The translations under genes and the position numbers were made by a program. Below, in pieces: positions 6,329 to 15,019 of a DNA stretch of 23,112 nt (position 1 is its first letter; every line of letters begins with the position of its first letter). The notes below the pieces were generated by a model. It worked only from the letters and a program-made list of their open reading frames with translations. It did no database searches and was not told the DNA's origin. Source of the stretch: an uncultured Bacilli bacterium (GTDB lineage Bacteria > Bacillota_I > Bacilli_A > RF39 > UBA660); the NCBI GenBank assembly GCA_934130405.1, contig CAKOXX010000018.1, positions 1 to 23,112 of the forward strand. The letters run 5' to 3'.

Positions 6329-8059
6329 ATGCATGAATTCATAAAAAATATTAAGTCTATTTGGAAATATGCAAAAAAGGAAAAAAGAGGAATAATTACT
6401 TATATGGTATTAAGCTTTTTTAATATAGTTTTTAGTGTGGCTTATCCATTTGTTTTAGCAACCATAATTGTTGGTTTAACAGATAATAAACTTGACCAAG
6501 TAATTTATACTGGTCTAGTTATTTTGAGTATGTGTATTATAGATAATTTCTTTCATTTTTTTAGAAATAGACTTTATGAAAAAATCTTTAGAGAAATCTA
6601 TATTGATATACAGTCTGATTTGGGAAAAGAAATATTAAAACTTAATAATAAAACTTTAGAAGAAAATGGTTCTGGGGTCTTTATTCAAAGATTAGTTGAT
6701 GATACCAAAAGTATTTCTACAATCTTTACCGATATGAGTGAATACATCAATGGAATTGTTTCTAATTTAGGAATAATAGTTAGTTACTTTATATTATGTA
6801 AACCGATGTTTTTCTTTGTCTTATTTGCTCTTTTAGCAAGATTTATTTTTGAAACAAAAAGAATTAATAAATATAACGAAAGAGAAAAAGAATATAAAAA
6901 ATATAATGATTCGATGACTGGCTTTGCTGGTGAAATAGTTCGTGGTGCCGAAGATATTAAAATGCTAAATGGTGAAATTAGTTTTTTAACAGAACTTAAG
7001 GATAGATTTAGAAAACTAAATAATCAAAAGTATGAAATGGAGAATAAAAATTTATCATATCTTCTTGTAAGATGGTCATTTTCAGATGCCTGTAATTTTA
7101 TAACTCTTTTAATAGTTGTTTCCCAAATAAGAATAAATGCTATTTCAGCCGCAGTAGGTGTTGTTATTATAAACTTTGGAAGTAGTTATAATAACTTGAT
7201 ACAAAATATTACATCTTTACATGAATTAGTAAAGAAATTTAATTTGTCAGCTTCTCGTGTCTTTGACATATTTGATGATGATAAGTATCAAAAAGAAAAG
7301 TTTGGTAATAAACACTTAACTAAAATTAATGGTGACTTTGAATTTAAAAATGTAACTTTTAAATATGATACTAAGTTAGTTCTTAATGATTTAAATTTTA
7401 AAGTTAATGCTAATGAAACAGTAGCTTTTGTTGGAAAAAGTGGAGCTGGAAAAACAACAATTTTTAATTTACTATGTAAAATGTATGATAATTATGATGG
7501 AACCATTACGATGGATGGTGTTAATATTAAAAAGTTAGATAAAGATACTATTAGAGGTAATATTACTATTGTCAGTCAAAATCCTTATATTTTTAATATG
7601 AGTATTAAAGATAATCTAAAATTAGTAAAAAATGATTTAACAGAGGAAGAAATGGTAGAAGCTTGTAAATTAGCTTGTCTAGATGAATATATTAGTTCAC
7701 TACCTAATAAATATGACACAATAGTTGGTGAAGGTGGTGTTAACTTATCAGGTGGAGAAAAACAAAGACTTGCTATTGCAAGAGCATTTCTACAAAAAAC
7801 AGAAATTATCTTATTTGATGAAGCTAGTAGTGCACTTGATAATGAAACTCAAGCGAAAATTCAACAAGCAATTGATAATTTACAAAAAGACTATACAATT
7901 TTAATGATTGCTCACCGTTTATCAACAATCAAGAATGCTGATAGAATACTACTACTTGACGGTGGGAAAATAAAAGCTGAAGGAACACATAAAGAATTAC
8001 TAAAAAATAGTAAATTATATAAGAATCTTTATGAAAAAGAAATCACTAAGGAAGATTAG
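6329..8059 (+). CDS. ABC exporter half-transporter (membrane domain fused to ATPase)
   Basis: 576 aa from the ATG at 6329, which has GGAGGTG (6316-6322) six bases upstream; an in-frame ATG at 6302 overlapping the previous stop has no ribosome site. The N-terminal half is a six-helix type exporter domain (first helices about residues 21-70, later ones near 145-170 and 255-285). The C-terminal ATPase has Walker A GKSGAGKTT starting at G369, a Q-loop in IVSQNPYIF, the signature LSGGE at 473-477, Walker B EIILFDEASSALD, and the H-loop in IAHRLST. Such half-transporters work as homo- or heterodimers exporting drugs, lipids or peptides; no partner half-transporter or peptidase C39 domain is present. 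Substrate cannot be read from the sequence. Likely the second gene of the DUF1848 operon. Confidence 0.93.
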   Translation: MHEFIKNIKSIWKYAKKEKRGIITYMVLSFFNIVFSVAYPFVLATIIVGLTDNKLDQVIYTGLVILSMCIIDNFFHFFRNRLYEKIFREIYIDIQSDLGKEILKLNNKTLEENGSGVFIQRLVDDTKSISTIFTDMSEYINGIVSNLGIIVSYFILCKPMFFFVLFALLARFIFETKRINKYNEREKEYKKYNDSMTGFAGEIVRGAEDIKMLNGEISFLTELKDRFRKLNNQKYEMENKNLSYLLVRWSFSDACNFITLLIVVSQIRINAISAAVGVVIINFGSSYNNLIQNITSLHELVKKFNLSASRVFDIFDDDKYQKEKFGNKHLTKINGDFEFKNVTFKYDTKLVLNDLNFKVNANETVAFVGKSGAGKTTIFNLLCKMYDNYDGTITMDGVNIKKLDKDTIRGNITIVSQNPYIFNMSIKDNLKLVKNDLTEEEMVEACKLACLDEYISSLPNKYDTIVGEGGVNLSGGEKQRLAIARAFLQKTEIILFDEASSALDNETQAKIQQAIDNLQKDYTILMIAHRLSTIKNADRILLLDGGKIKAEGTHKELLKNSKLYKNLYEKEITKED

Positions 8060-8070
8060 CTATTAGCATC

Positions 8071-8099
8071 TTTAAATTTTCTTTCAGATGTTTTATAAT
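8071..8099 (+). promoter_or_regulatory. Candidate mgtA promoter
   Basis: TATAAT (8094-8099) with a weak TTTAAA (8071-8076) 17 bp upstream. CATCT (8067-8071) and AGATG (8086-8090) form a short inverted repeat followed by TTTTATAATT, which could weakly terminate the ABC transcript. Predicted leader is about 16 nt. There is no room for an M-box Mg2+ riboswitch. Confidence 0.4.
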
Positions 8100-8121
8100 T
8101 GTCTAGAAGGTAGGGATGTAG

Positions 8122-10713
8122 ATGGTACCAAAATTTTCTAGAAAAGATGTTAATAATTTTAATGAAGAAACATTATATAAAGAATATAAAGAGTATGTAG
8201 GTAAAGATAAGCAGTATTTATTAGAAAAGTTTAATAGTAAAGAGATAGGACTTAGCAGTAAAGAAGTTTTAAAAAGAAGAGAAGAAAATGGCAAAAATAT
8301 CATTAATGAAGAAAAGAAAAAGAGTATTTTTACATTCCTAATTGATTCTTTTAAAGACCCATTTATTTATATTTTAATTATATTAGCTGTCATTAACTTT
8401 TTATTAGGAGATAGACTTGGTTCACTAATTATCATCCTATTAGCATTAACTAGTAGTATTATAAGATTGGTTCAAGATTACTCCGCTTATAAATTTGATG
8501 TGAAATTAAAATCTAAGATTTATACAGTTACCACTGTCATTAGACAAAATGTAGTGAAAGAAATTCCTACTAAAGATGTAGTAGTCGGAGACATAATTGA
8601 ATTAAATGCTGGAAGTATTATACCAAGTGATGCTATATTGTTAGAATCAAAAGATTTATTTGTAAATCAAGGAGTATTTACGGGAGAAAGTGTTCCAGTC
8701 GAAAAGAAAGTAAGTCAAAATGGTGATAGCTTACTTACAATGGATAGAATTCTCCTTATGAATACTAGTGTTGTTACTGGTCGAGGAAAAGCAATGGTTA
8801 TTAAAACCGGGAAAAATACTTATCTTGGAAATATTTCTAAGTCGACATTAAAAAATAAAACACTAACCAATTTTGAAATAGGAATGAATGCTATTAGCAA
8901 AACTTTAATTCAATATATGCTAGTTATTACAGTTTTAGTTTTCATTCTAAATTCTTTAATTCATCACAATATCTTAGAAGCATTTTTCTTTGCCGTATCA
9001 GTAGCAGTTGGTATTACTCCATCTATGTTACCAATGATAGTTAATGTTAACCTTAGTAAAGGAGCAAAGTCGTTAGCAAAAAAAGATACACTAGTAAAAA
9101 GAAGTGAAGCAATTGAAAATTTAGGTGCTATCGATGTTCTATGTACCGATAAGACAGGTACTTTAACCAAAGGAGAAATTATTCTCACCTTGTCACTTGA
9201 TAGTGAATTTAAAGATAGTGAAGACGTTTTAAAATATGCTTATATAAATAGTATTTATAGTACCGGAATAAAAAATATCGTAGATAAAGCTATTATTTCT
9301 TATGCTAAAAAAAGAAATATTGAAATAGATAAATATGAAAAGGTTGATGAAATACCATTCGATTATGAACGAAGAAAAGCAAGTATTGTAATTAAAGATG
9401 AAGAAGAATACCAAATGCTTACAAAAGGAGCATTAATAGAAGTAATTGATAGCTGTAATAGTATCTATCTAAATAAAGAAATAATTAAATTAACTAAGAA
9501 AATAAGAGATGATATTTTAACCAAAGCTAGAGAATTAAGTAAAAAAGGAATGCAAGTAATTGCTCTTGCTAGTAAGAAATATTCTAATAGTAATAATATT
9601 ACTGATGATAAAGGTCTTGTCTTTTTAGGAGTAGTAGCTTTTGAAGATCCTATAAAACCGGGAGTTAAGAATACCATTAGAAATTTAAAAAGAGTTGGTA
9701 TTACAACTAAAATACTTACCGGTGACAATGTAGAAGCAACTCAAAATATTTGTTCCTTAGCAGCTATTCCAAATGAAAGAGTAATAACTGGGGAAGAATT
9801 TAGCAAGCTTGATATTGCTGAGCAAAAAAAGGTAGTAGAGGAAGTATCTGTATTTGCAAGATTAACTCCTTTAGAAAAAGATACTATTATTAAACTATTA
9901 AAAGAAAATGGTCATGTTGTTGGTTATATGGGAGATGGAGTAAATGATGCTCCAAGTCTTATTAGGGCAGATGTAGGAATAAGTGTTAATACAGCCACTT
10001 CTATTGCTAAAGAAGCCAGTGATATAATTCTTCTTAAGAAAAGTTTAAAAGTAGTTTACGAAGGAGTACTAGAGGGCAGAAAAGTTTATGGAAATATTAT
10101 GAAATATATGAAAATGGCGCTGTCAGCTGCTTTCGGTGACGTCTTCAGTGTCTTCTTAGCAAGTATTTTCTTACCATTTTTGCCAATGCTCCCAATTCAG
10201 TTTTTACTTCAAGATTTATTGTATGATTTATCACAAACAATGATACCGTTTGATGACGTCGATAAAGAATTCTTAATAGTACCACATAAATGGGATACTA
10301 GTGATTTACGTCGTTTTATGAACATTATGGGAGTAGTAGCTTCTGCTATTGATATAATTGCTTTTGTAGGCTTCTATTTCTTCTTAGGTTTTGATGCAAA
10401 TCATGTAGTAATGTTTCAAACAGCTTGGTTTATTGAAGGAGTTATTTCTCAAACTTTAATCGTTCATTTTGTAAGAACTGCCAAAATACCATTTATTGAA
10501 TCAACTGCTAATAAATATTTATTACTTTCAACATTTTTATGCATAATTGCTTCTATGATATTACCAATATTATTAGCACCAATTCCTTCTTTCCACTTTA
10601 CTTATCTTCCGTTACAATTTTATTTGTTTGTTGCTGTATTATCATTACTCTATATTGTGTTGGAAGAAATAGTTAAGCATTTATATATTAAAAAATATAA
10701 GAGATGGTTGTAG
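8122..10713 (+). CDS. mgtA: MgtA-type magnesium-translocating P-type ATPase
   Basis: 863 aa membrane ATPase of the P3B group that imports Mg2+. TGES (187-190) belongs to the actuator domain, the phosphorylated aspartate is D343 in CTDKTGTLTKG, TGDN marks the nucleotide domain, and GDGVND begins at G604. The membrane segment DLLYDLSQTMIPFDDVDKEF after helix 6 is the feature that separates MgtA/MgtB from Ca2+ and Na+/K+ pumps. The N-terminal tail followed by hydrophobic pairs near residues 75-120 and 255-305, then six C-terminal helices, is as expected for the family, and the length is close to that of Salmonella MgtA/MgtB (about 900 aa). The sirtuin start lies 9 bp past the stop, so the two share an mRNA. 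Unlike many Bacillota Mg2+ transporters it has no M-box leader. Confidence 0.93.
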   Translation: MVPKFSRKDVNNFNEETLYKEYKEYVGKDKQYLLEKFNSKEIGLSSKEVLKRREENGKNIINEEKKKSIFTFLIDSFKDPFIYILIILAVINFLLGDRLGSLIIILLALTSSIIRLVQDYSAYKFDVKLKSKIYTVTTVIRQNVVKEIPTKDVVVGDIIELNAGSIIPSDAILLESKDLFVNQGVFTGESVPVEKKVSQNGDSLLTMDRILLMNTSVVTGRGKAMVIKTGKNTYLGNISKSTLKNKTLTNFEIGMNAISKTLIQYMLVITVLVFILNSLIHHNILEAFFFAVSVAVGITPSMLPMIVNVNLSKGAKSLAKKDTLVKRSEAIENLGAIDVLCTDKTGTLTKGEIILTLSLDSEFKDSEDVLKYAYINSIYSTGIKNIVDKAIISYAKKRNIEIDKYEKVDEIPFDYERRKASIVIKDEEEYQMLTKGALIEVIDSCNSIYLNKEIIKLTKKIRDDILTKARELSKKGMQVIALASKKYSNSNNITDDKGLVFLGVVAFEDPIKPGVKNTIRNLKRVGITTKILTGDNVEATQNICSLAAIPNERVITGEEFSKLDIAEQKKVVEEVSVFARLTPLEKDTIIKLLKENGHVVGYMGDGVNDAPSLIRADVGISVNTATSIAKEASDIILLKKSLKVVYEGVLEGRKVYGNIMKYMKMALSAAFGDVFSVFLASIFLPFLPMLPIQFLLQDLLYDLSQTMIPFDDVDKEFLIVPHKWDTSDLRRFMNIMGVVASAIDIIAFVGFYFFLGFDANHVVMFQTAWFIEGVISQTLIVHFVRTAKIPFIESTANKYLLLSTFLCIIASMILPILLAPIPSFHFTYLPLQFYLFVAVLSLLYIVLEEIVKHLYIKKYKRWL

Positions 10714-10721
10714 GTGAAATA

Positions 10722-11450
10722 ATGGAAATAGATAAGCTAATTGAATATATAAAAAATTCAAATAAAACAGTATTTTTTGGTGGCGCAGGAGTATCAACTG
10801 CTAGTGGACTTCAAGACTTTCGAGGAAGTAATGGCTTATATAAAGAAAAAAAGAAGTATTCTCCCGAAGAAATTCTTTCTCACACTTTCTTTATGCAACA
10901 TACTGATTTGTTTTATGAGTTTTATAAAGAAAAATTAAATAGCTTAAATTATAAACCTAATATTATTCATTACACGCTAAAGCGTATGGAAGATAAAAAA
11001 TTACTAAGTGCTATAATTACTCAAAATATAGATGGCTTCGATAAGGAAGCAGGTAGTAAAAATGTTTATGAATTGCATGGTTCAGTATCAAGAAATTATT
11101 GTTTAAAGTGTCATAAGTTTTATAGTGCAGACTATGTTTTTGATGCCAAAGGAATACCAAAATGTTCTTGTGGTGGAATTATTAAACCAGATGTAGTTTT
11201 GTATGAAGAAGTACTTGATGAAAAAATACTATCAAAAGCCATTGAGGAGATAAGTAATGCAGATTTACTAATAATTGGTGGCACCTCTTTACAGGTTAAT
11301 CCTGCTGCTTCTTTAATTGCTTATTTCGAAGGTAAACACTTAGTTCTTATAAATAAGGATAAAACACCTTATGACTATTTAGCTGATATAGTTATTCATG
11401 AGGATTTAGCTAAAGTTTTTGAACAAATAAAAAAAGAAGTTGTTTCCTAA
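10722..11450 (+). CDS. cobB: Sir2-family NAD-dependent protein deacylase (sirtuin)
   Basis: 242 aa from the ATG at 10722, preceded by AGGTG; an earlier ATG at 10704 lies inside mgtA and lacks a ribosome site. Sirtuin motifs in order: GGAGVSTASGLQDFRG (NAD binding), TQNIDG, catalytic H119 in ELHGS, a Zn finger of CLKC and CSCG, and GTSLQVNPAASL. It removes acyl groups from lysines using NAD+. The Tyr-Arg pair used by desuccinylases (YxxR after the TFFM box) is not seen in the usual form: the region reads YEFYKEKL, so ordinary deacetylase activity is the simplest guess. It is co-transcribed with mgtA and ends inside a shared hairpin with the convergent gene. Confidence 0.93.
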   Translation: MEIDKLIEYIKNSNKTVFFGGAGVSTASGLQDFRGSNGLYKEKKKYSPEEILSHTFFMQHTDLFYEFYKEKLNSLNYKPNIIHYTLKRMEDKKLLSAIITQNIDGFDKEAGSKNVYELHGSVSRNYCLKCHKFYSADYVFDAKGIPKCSCGGIIKPDVVLYEEVLDEKILSKAIEEISNADLLIIGGTSLQVNPAASLIAYFEGKHLVLINKDKTPYDYLADIVIHEDLAKVFEQIKKEVVS

Positions 11451-11470
11451 AATGGAACGACTTCTTTATT
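11436..11470. terminator. Bidirectional terminator spanning both convergent stop codons
   Basis: GAAGTTGTTTC (11436-11446) pairs with GGAACGACTTC (11454-11464), 11 bp with two G-U pairs. The loop CTAAAAT holds the sirtuin TAA (11448-11450) and the opposite-strand TAG (11447-11449). A-run on the left and T-rich tract on the right make it usable in both directions. Confidence 0.85.
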
Positions 11471-12247
11471 AAGATTATGTTTAATAATTAAGTTTATTAT
11501 AATGAAGATAATGCCTAACCCCACTAGACCCCCAGTTAAAATGTATCCTTTATTTATAATACTATTTAGTACCATTAATTCTTTATCAGTACTAAGAGCA
11601 AAACTAATAACTCCTGTTGCTAATCCTATAAGAGCAGCAGTGAAGAAGGAAATAAACGTATAGTAAGCAAAGAAACTTAACTTTTGAAGGGTAAGAAGAG
11701 CGATACTTACTAATTCTATGATTAATAAAACAATAGTTAAAACTCTTACTTTAGAATTACTACAGAAAGTTATTACATCTAAGAAACCAGTTACTTGATT
11801 ATCTTTATCTTCAAGTAGTTCATTAGAAACTTCAATAACAGCTTTACTAGCATTGTCAGTTAATTCTTCAATTTTATCATTGTCTAAACTAATATCATAA
11901 TTTTTGTTAGCTTTTTCTAGAAATTCTTTAGTTTTTTCCTTAATCAAATCTTCATCAATACTAGTGTTATTACTAGCCTTTTTTGTAAGAATTTCTTGCC
12001 AGATGACATTTACATATTCCTTCATTTCTTCGTTTGATAAAGCTTTATCAATTTTTTCTTGTTCAATACCTAAATCTTCTGCTGCTTGATATAAATCATT
12101 ACTATCCACTATAGAGTCATCAATTGTTTGATTAGCAATGAGCTTGATAGCTTCATTACCAACATAAGGAATTACAAATAGTCCTACTAAAACAATAGTA
12201 GTAGCAGTTGCTGTTATTGTTAACAAAATAGCTAAAAATTTTTTCAT
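11447..12247 (-). CDS. Unrecognised four-helix membrane protein
   Basis: 266 aa, not assigned to a family. Residues 4-28 form a signal-like hydrophobic helix. Residues about 30-160 are hydrophilic, acidic and helix-rich (repeated DLYQAAEDLG, EEMKEYV, DEDLIKEKT segments). Three more membrane helices lie near 168-188, 195-218 and 235-255, and the tail KHNLNKEVVPF is short. This predicts an exported or cell-surface domain of about 130 residues between the first and second helices. The ATG has GAGGTGG (12252-12258) upstream. The gene converges on the sirtuin with a 4-bp overlap and diverges from a P-type ATPase, so a role in ion homeostasis is possible but only by position. Confidence 0.75.
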   Translation of the reverse strand: MKKFLAILLTITATATTIVLVGLFVIPYVGNEAIKLIANQTIDDSIVDSNDLYQAAEDLGIEQEKIDKALSNEEMKEYVNVIWQEILTKKASNNTSIDEDLIKEKTKEFLEKANKNYDISLDNDKIEELTDNASKAVIEVSNELLEDKDNQVTGFLDVITFCSNSKVRVLTIVLLIIELVSIALLTLQKLSFFAYYTFISFFTAALIGLATGVISFALSTDKELMVLNSIINKGYILTGGLVGLGIIFIIINLIIKHNLNKEVVPF

Positions 12248-12264
12248 CTTTCCACCTCATTCAT

Positions 12265-12273
12265 ACTATAGCA
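12265..12273 (-). promoter_or_regulatory. Candidate extended -10 for the membrane protein gene
   Basis: On the minus strand TGCTATAGT gives an extended -10 with no good -35. A start near 12258 would leave only about 11 nt before the ATG, with the Shine-Dalgarno at the very 5' end. Confidence 0.35.
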
Positions 12274-12300
12274 TATTTTAATAAAATCTTCTATAAATCG

Positions 12301-12309
12301 TGTTATAAT
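12301..12309 (+). promoter_or_regulatory. Extended -10 for the second P-type ATPase
   Basis: TGTTATAAT (TATAAT at 12304-12309) with no recognisable -35. Predicted leader is about 18 nt. It lies about 30 bp from the opposing minus-strand -10, so the two divergent promoters are packed together. Confidence 0.55.
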
Positions 12310-12333
12310 TAAGTGAAAAGGGAAGTGATGTAG

Positions 12334-14694
12334 ATGATTAAAAGATATAACCCAGATAAAGACAAAGGTCTTACTAAAGACCAAGTAAATGAAAGAATAA
12401 AAGATAACTTAGTTAACTTTAATACTAACGTAAAAACTAAGACAGCTAAAGAAATAATTTTGGAAAATACAGTGACTCTGTTTAACATAATCAATGCCAT
12501 TTTAGCTGTTGCTATTATCGCCGTAGGTAGTTATAAAAACTTAGGATTTTTATTAATAATTGTTTTAAATACAGTTATTAGTACCTTTCAAGAATTGCAT
12601 TCCAAAAGTGTTATTGATAAACTTTCAGTAGTTTCTGCTTCGAAAATTAAAGTGCTAAGAGAAGGAAAAGAAGAAGAACTAAATTTAGATGAAATAGTTT
12701 TAGATGATGTTATTTTATTAGAACTAGGTAACCAAGTAGTAACTGATGCCGTAATAATTTCTGGAATAGTAGAAGTAGATGAGTCATTTATAACAGGAGA
12801 AAGTGATACTTTAACTAAAAAAGCAGGTGATATGCTTTTATCAGGTAGTTTTATTGTCAGTGGTAATGCTAAAGCTAGAGTAGAACATATTGGTTATGAT
12901 AATTACACAGCTAAAATATCAAGTGATACTAAGTATATTAAACCAATATCTTCTGAGATTATGCGTTCACTTAATAAAATAGTTAAAACCATCTCTGTCA
13001 TTATCGTTCCTCTCGGTATATTACTTTTTGCAAGACAACTTTATTTAACTGGAAATACATTACAAAATGCCGTTGTTAACACGGTAGCAGCTATTATTGG
13101 AATGATACCAGAAGGACTAGTATTACTTACTTCAACAGTTTTTGCTGTTTCTGTTATTCGTTTATCGAAAGAAAAGGTATTAGTTCAAGATTTATATTGT
13201 ATTGAGTCTTTAGCAAGAGTAGACGTTATTTGCCTTGATAAGACTGGTACAATAACAGAAGGAAAAATGGAAGTTGTTGATGTCATTCCGGTTGATGGAG
13301 AAACAAAAGCTTCAATAGGAGATATTCTAAGTAGTATGATGGGAGCAACTGAAGATAAGAATGCAACAGCTCTTGCCTTAAGAGAAGCTTATTATCAGAA
13401 ACCTAAATGGAAAGTAGAAAATGTTATTCCATTTTCATCTGCTAAAAAATATTCGGGTGTAAGTTTTGAAAATGGTACTTATTTAATCGGTGCTCCGGAA
13501 TTTGTCTTAAAAGATCATGGCAAAAGTTATCAGAAGATGTTAACTGATTATATAAAAAAATATCGAGTTTTAGTTTTAGCAAAAGTTAGTAACTATGAAA
13601 AGAAAAATGAAAAAATCGAAGCCTTAGGATTTATATTCCTACAAGATAAAGTTAGAAAAGAAGCTAAGAAAACCTTGGAATATTTTAAAGAACAGGGAGT
13701 TACAATTAAAATTATTTCAGGTGATAATCCACTTACAGTAGCAGCAATTGCTAAAAGGGCAGGATTAACTGAAAACTTAAAAGTTATTGATTTGTCAACA
13801 CTTCATGATGAGAAAGAAATCAAAGAAGCGGCATTAAAATATGATATCTTCGGTCGAGTAAAACCAGAAGAGAAACATTTACTTATTAGAGCTTTAAAAG
13901 AAAATGGTCACAACGTAGCAATGACAGGTGATGGAGTTAATGATTGTTTAGCCTTAAAAGAAGCAGATTGTTCTATTGCAATGGCTTCTGGAAGTGATGC
14001 AGCGCGAAGCGTGTCGCAGCTAGTTTTATTAGATTCTAATTTTGCCTCAATGCCAAGTGTTGTAGCAGAAGGCCGAAGAAGTATTAATAATCTAGAAAGA
14101 TCAGCATCATTATTTCTAGTCAAAACAATTTATGCTGGAATACTTGCTTTTCTATTTCTTTTCATAGAAATGTCATACCCATTCATTCCTATTCAATTAA
14201 CATTAGCTAGTGTTGCAACAATAGGAATACCATCATTTGTTTTAGCTTTAGAACCAAATAAAGAAAGAGTAAAAGGAAATTTCTTAGCTAACGTTTTGAG
14301 AAAGTCAGCACCACCAGCATTTACCATTATTTTAAATATTTTGCTAATTTGTATGTTTGGACAAACTCTTAGTCTTAGTTATGCTAAAATTTCAACTCTT
14401 TGCTTAACTTTGACTGGTTATACTTCCTTTATTCTTTTATATAAAATTTGTCGTCCATTTAATAGAATAAGATTGTTTCTCTTTAGCTCAATGTTTTATT
14501 TATTCATCTATGCAATCTTTAACTTAACGACTTTATTTTCTATAACACATTTTAATACCTTTATGGTTTTTCTTACATTTTTATTAATGTATCTATCACA
14601 TAGACTTTATAACTTGTTTGAAGTACTTGTAGATAAACTAATTCAAAAATTAAGCAATAAAAAAGAAGCACTAACTCTAATAGAAAAAGTATAG
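12334..14694 (+). CDS. CtpE-like cation-transporting P-type ATPase
   Basis: 786 aa. TGES at 154-157, phosphorylated D302 in LDKTGTITEG, PEGL in the fourth membrane helix (IIGMIPEGLVLL), SGDN, and GDGVND at 532-537 followed by CLALKEADCSIAMASGSDA. The last block, with RRSINNLERSASLFLVK after it, is characteristic of the CtpE-like branch; Mycobacterium CtpE is reported to take up Ca2+. It lacks N-terminal heavy-metal domains and the CPC motif, so it is not a Cu/Zn/Cd pump, and it lacks the MgtA YDxSQ box. Substrate Ca2+ or another divalent cation is inferred from family only. A GGGAAG ribosome site precedes the ATG. The stop codon forms part of the terminator stem. Confidence 0.85.
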   Translation: MIKRYNPDKDKGLTKDQVNERIKDNLVNFNTNVKTKTAKEIILENTVTLFNIINAILAVAIIAVGSYKNLGFLLIIVLNTVISTFQELHSKSVIDKLSVVSASKIKVLREGKEEELNLDEIVLDDVILLELGNQVVTDAVIISGIVEVDESFITGESDTLTKKAGDMLLSGSFIVSGNAKARVEHIGYDNYTAKISSDTKYIKPISSEIMRSLNKIVKTISVIIVPLGILLFARQLYLTGNTLQNAVVNTVAAIIGMIPEGLVLLTSTVFAVSVIRLSKEKVLVQDLYCIESLARVDVICLDKTGTITEGKMEVVDVIPVDGETKASIGDILSSMMGATEDKNATALALREAYYQKPKWKVENVIPFSSAKKYSGVSFENGTYLIGAPEFVLKDHGKSYQKMLTDYIKKYRVLVLAKVSNYEKKNEKIEALGFIFLQDKVRKEAKKTLEYFKEQGVTIKIISGDNPLTVAAIAKRAGLTENLKVIDLSTLHDEKEIKEAALKYDIFGRVKPEEKHLLIRALKENGHNVAMTGDGVNDCLALKEADCSIAMASGSDAARSVSQLVLLDSNFASMPSVVAEGRRSINNLERSASLFLVKTIYAGILAFLFLFIEMSYPFIPIQLTLASVATIGIPSFVLALEPNKERVKGNFLANVLRKSAPPAFTIILNILLICMFGQTLSLSYAKISTLCLTLTGYTSFILLYKICRPFNRIRLFLFSSMFYLFIYAIFNLTTLFSITHFNTFMVFLTFLLMYLSHRLYNLFEVLVDKLIQKLSNKKEALTLIEKV

Positions 14695-14703
14695 TGCTTT
14701 TTT
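14666..14703 (+). terminator. Terminator overlapping the P-type ATPase stop
   Basis: AAGCACTA (14666-14673) and TAGTGCTT (14692-14699) pair perfectly over an 18-nt loop, then a T-run to 14703. The TAG stop (14692-14694) is part of the 3' arm, so the last ten codons lie within the structure. Confidence 0.8.
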
Positions 14704-14708
14704 GATAT

Positions 14709-14733
14709 AAAAAAACTCCGTTATAAGGAGTTT
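14709..14733 (-). terminator. Terminator for minus-strand tRNA-Ser
   Basis: AAACTCC (14713-14719) and GGAGTTT (14727-14733) pair. On the minus strand the stem runs into seven T (complement of 14709-14715), just past the tRNA-Ser 3' end. Confidence 0.85.
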
Positions 14734-14743
14734 AAATTCTAAA

Positions 14744-14834
14744 TGGCGGAGACAGAGGGATTTGAACCCTCGCGACAGTTACCCATCCTACTCCCTTAGC
14801 AGGGGAGCCTCTTCAGCCTCTTGAGTATGTCTCC
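14744..14834 (-). tRNA. tRNA-Ser (GCT)
   Basis: 91-nt class II tRNA with a long variable arm. Acceptor GGAGACA/TGTCTCC, anticodon stem CTCCC/GGGAG, loop CTGCTAA, discriminator G, encoded CCA. Confidence 0.96.
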
Positions 14835-14854
14835 AAATTGCTTCCGTAGTTATA

Positions 14855-14883
14855 ATATTACCGTAAAATGAAAGTGATGTCAA
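14855..14883 (-). promoter_or_regulatory. Promoter of tRNA-Ser
   Basis: On the minus strand a consensus TTGACA (14878-14883) stands 17 bp from TAATAT (14855-14860). It lies downstream of the terminator at 14897-14922, so tRNA-Ser is a separate unit from Ile-Asn-Glu. Confidence 0.75.
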
Positions 14884-14896
14884 CACTTTTACAAAG

Positions 14897-14922
14897 AAAA
14901 AAGTAACTTTTATAAGTTACTT
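14897..14922 (-). terminator. Terminator after minus-strand tRNA-Glu
   Basis: AAGTAACTT (14901-14909) and AAGTTACTT (14914-14922) form a perfect 9-bp stem with a TTAT loop. On the minus strand it is followed by a T-run (complement of 14897-14902). Confidence 0.85.
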
Positions 14923-14934
14923 CTAAAATCTAAA

Positions 14935-15011
14935 TGGTGACCAGTACGGAATTCGAATCCGTGAATGCTGCCGTGAAAGGGCAGTGTGTTAAGCCACTTC
15001 ACCAACTGGCC
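14935..15011 (-). tRNA. tRNA-Glu (TTC)
   Basis: 77 nt. Acceptor GGCCAGT/ACTGGTC with one G-U pair, anticodon stem CTGCC/GGCAG, loop CTTTCAC, discriminator A, encoded CCA. Confidence 0.96.
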
Positions 15012-15019
15012 AAAAAAAA

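Noticed and set aside
8060..8121. M-box (Mg2+) riboswitch ahead of mgtA
   Set aside because: The gap is only 62 bp and lacks the conserved M-box core; it cannot hold the aptamer.
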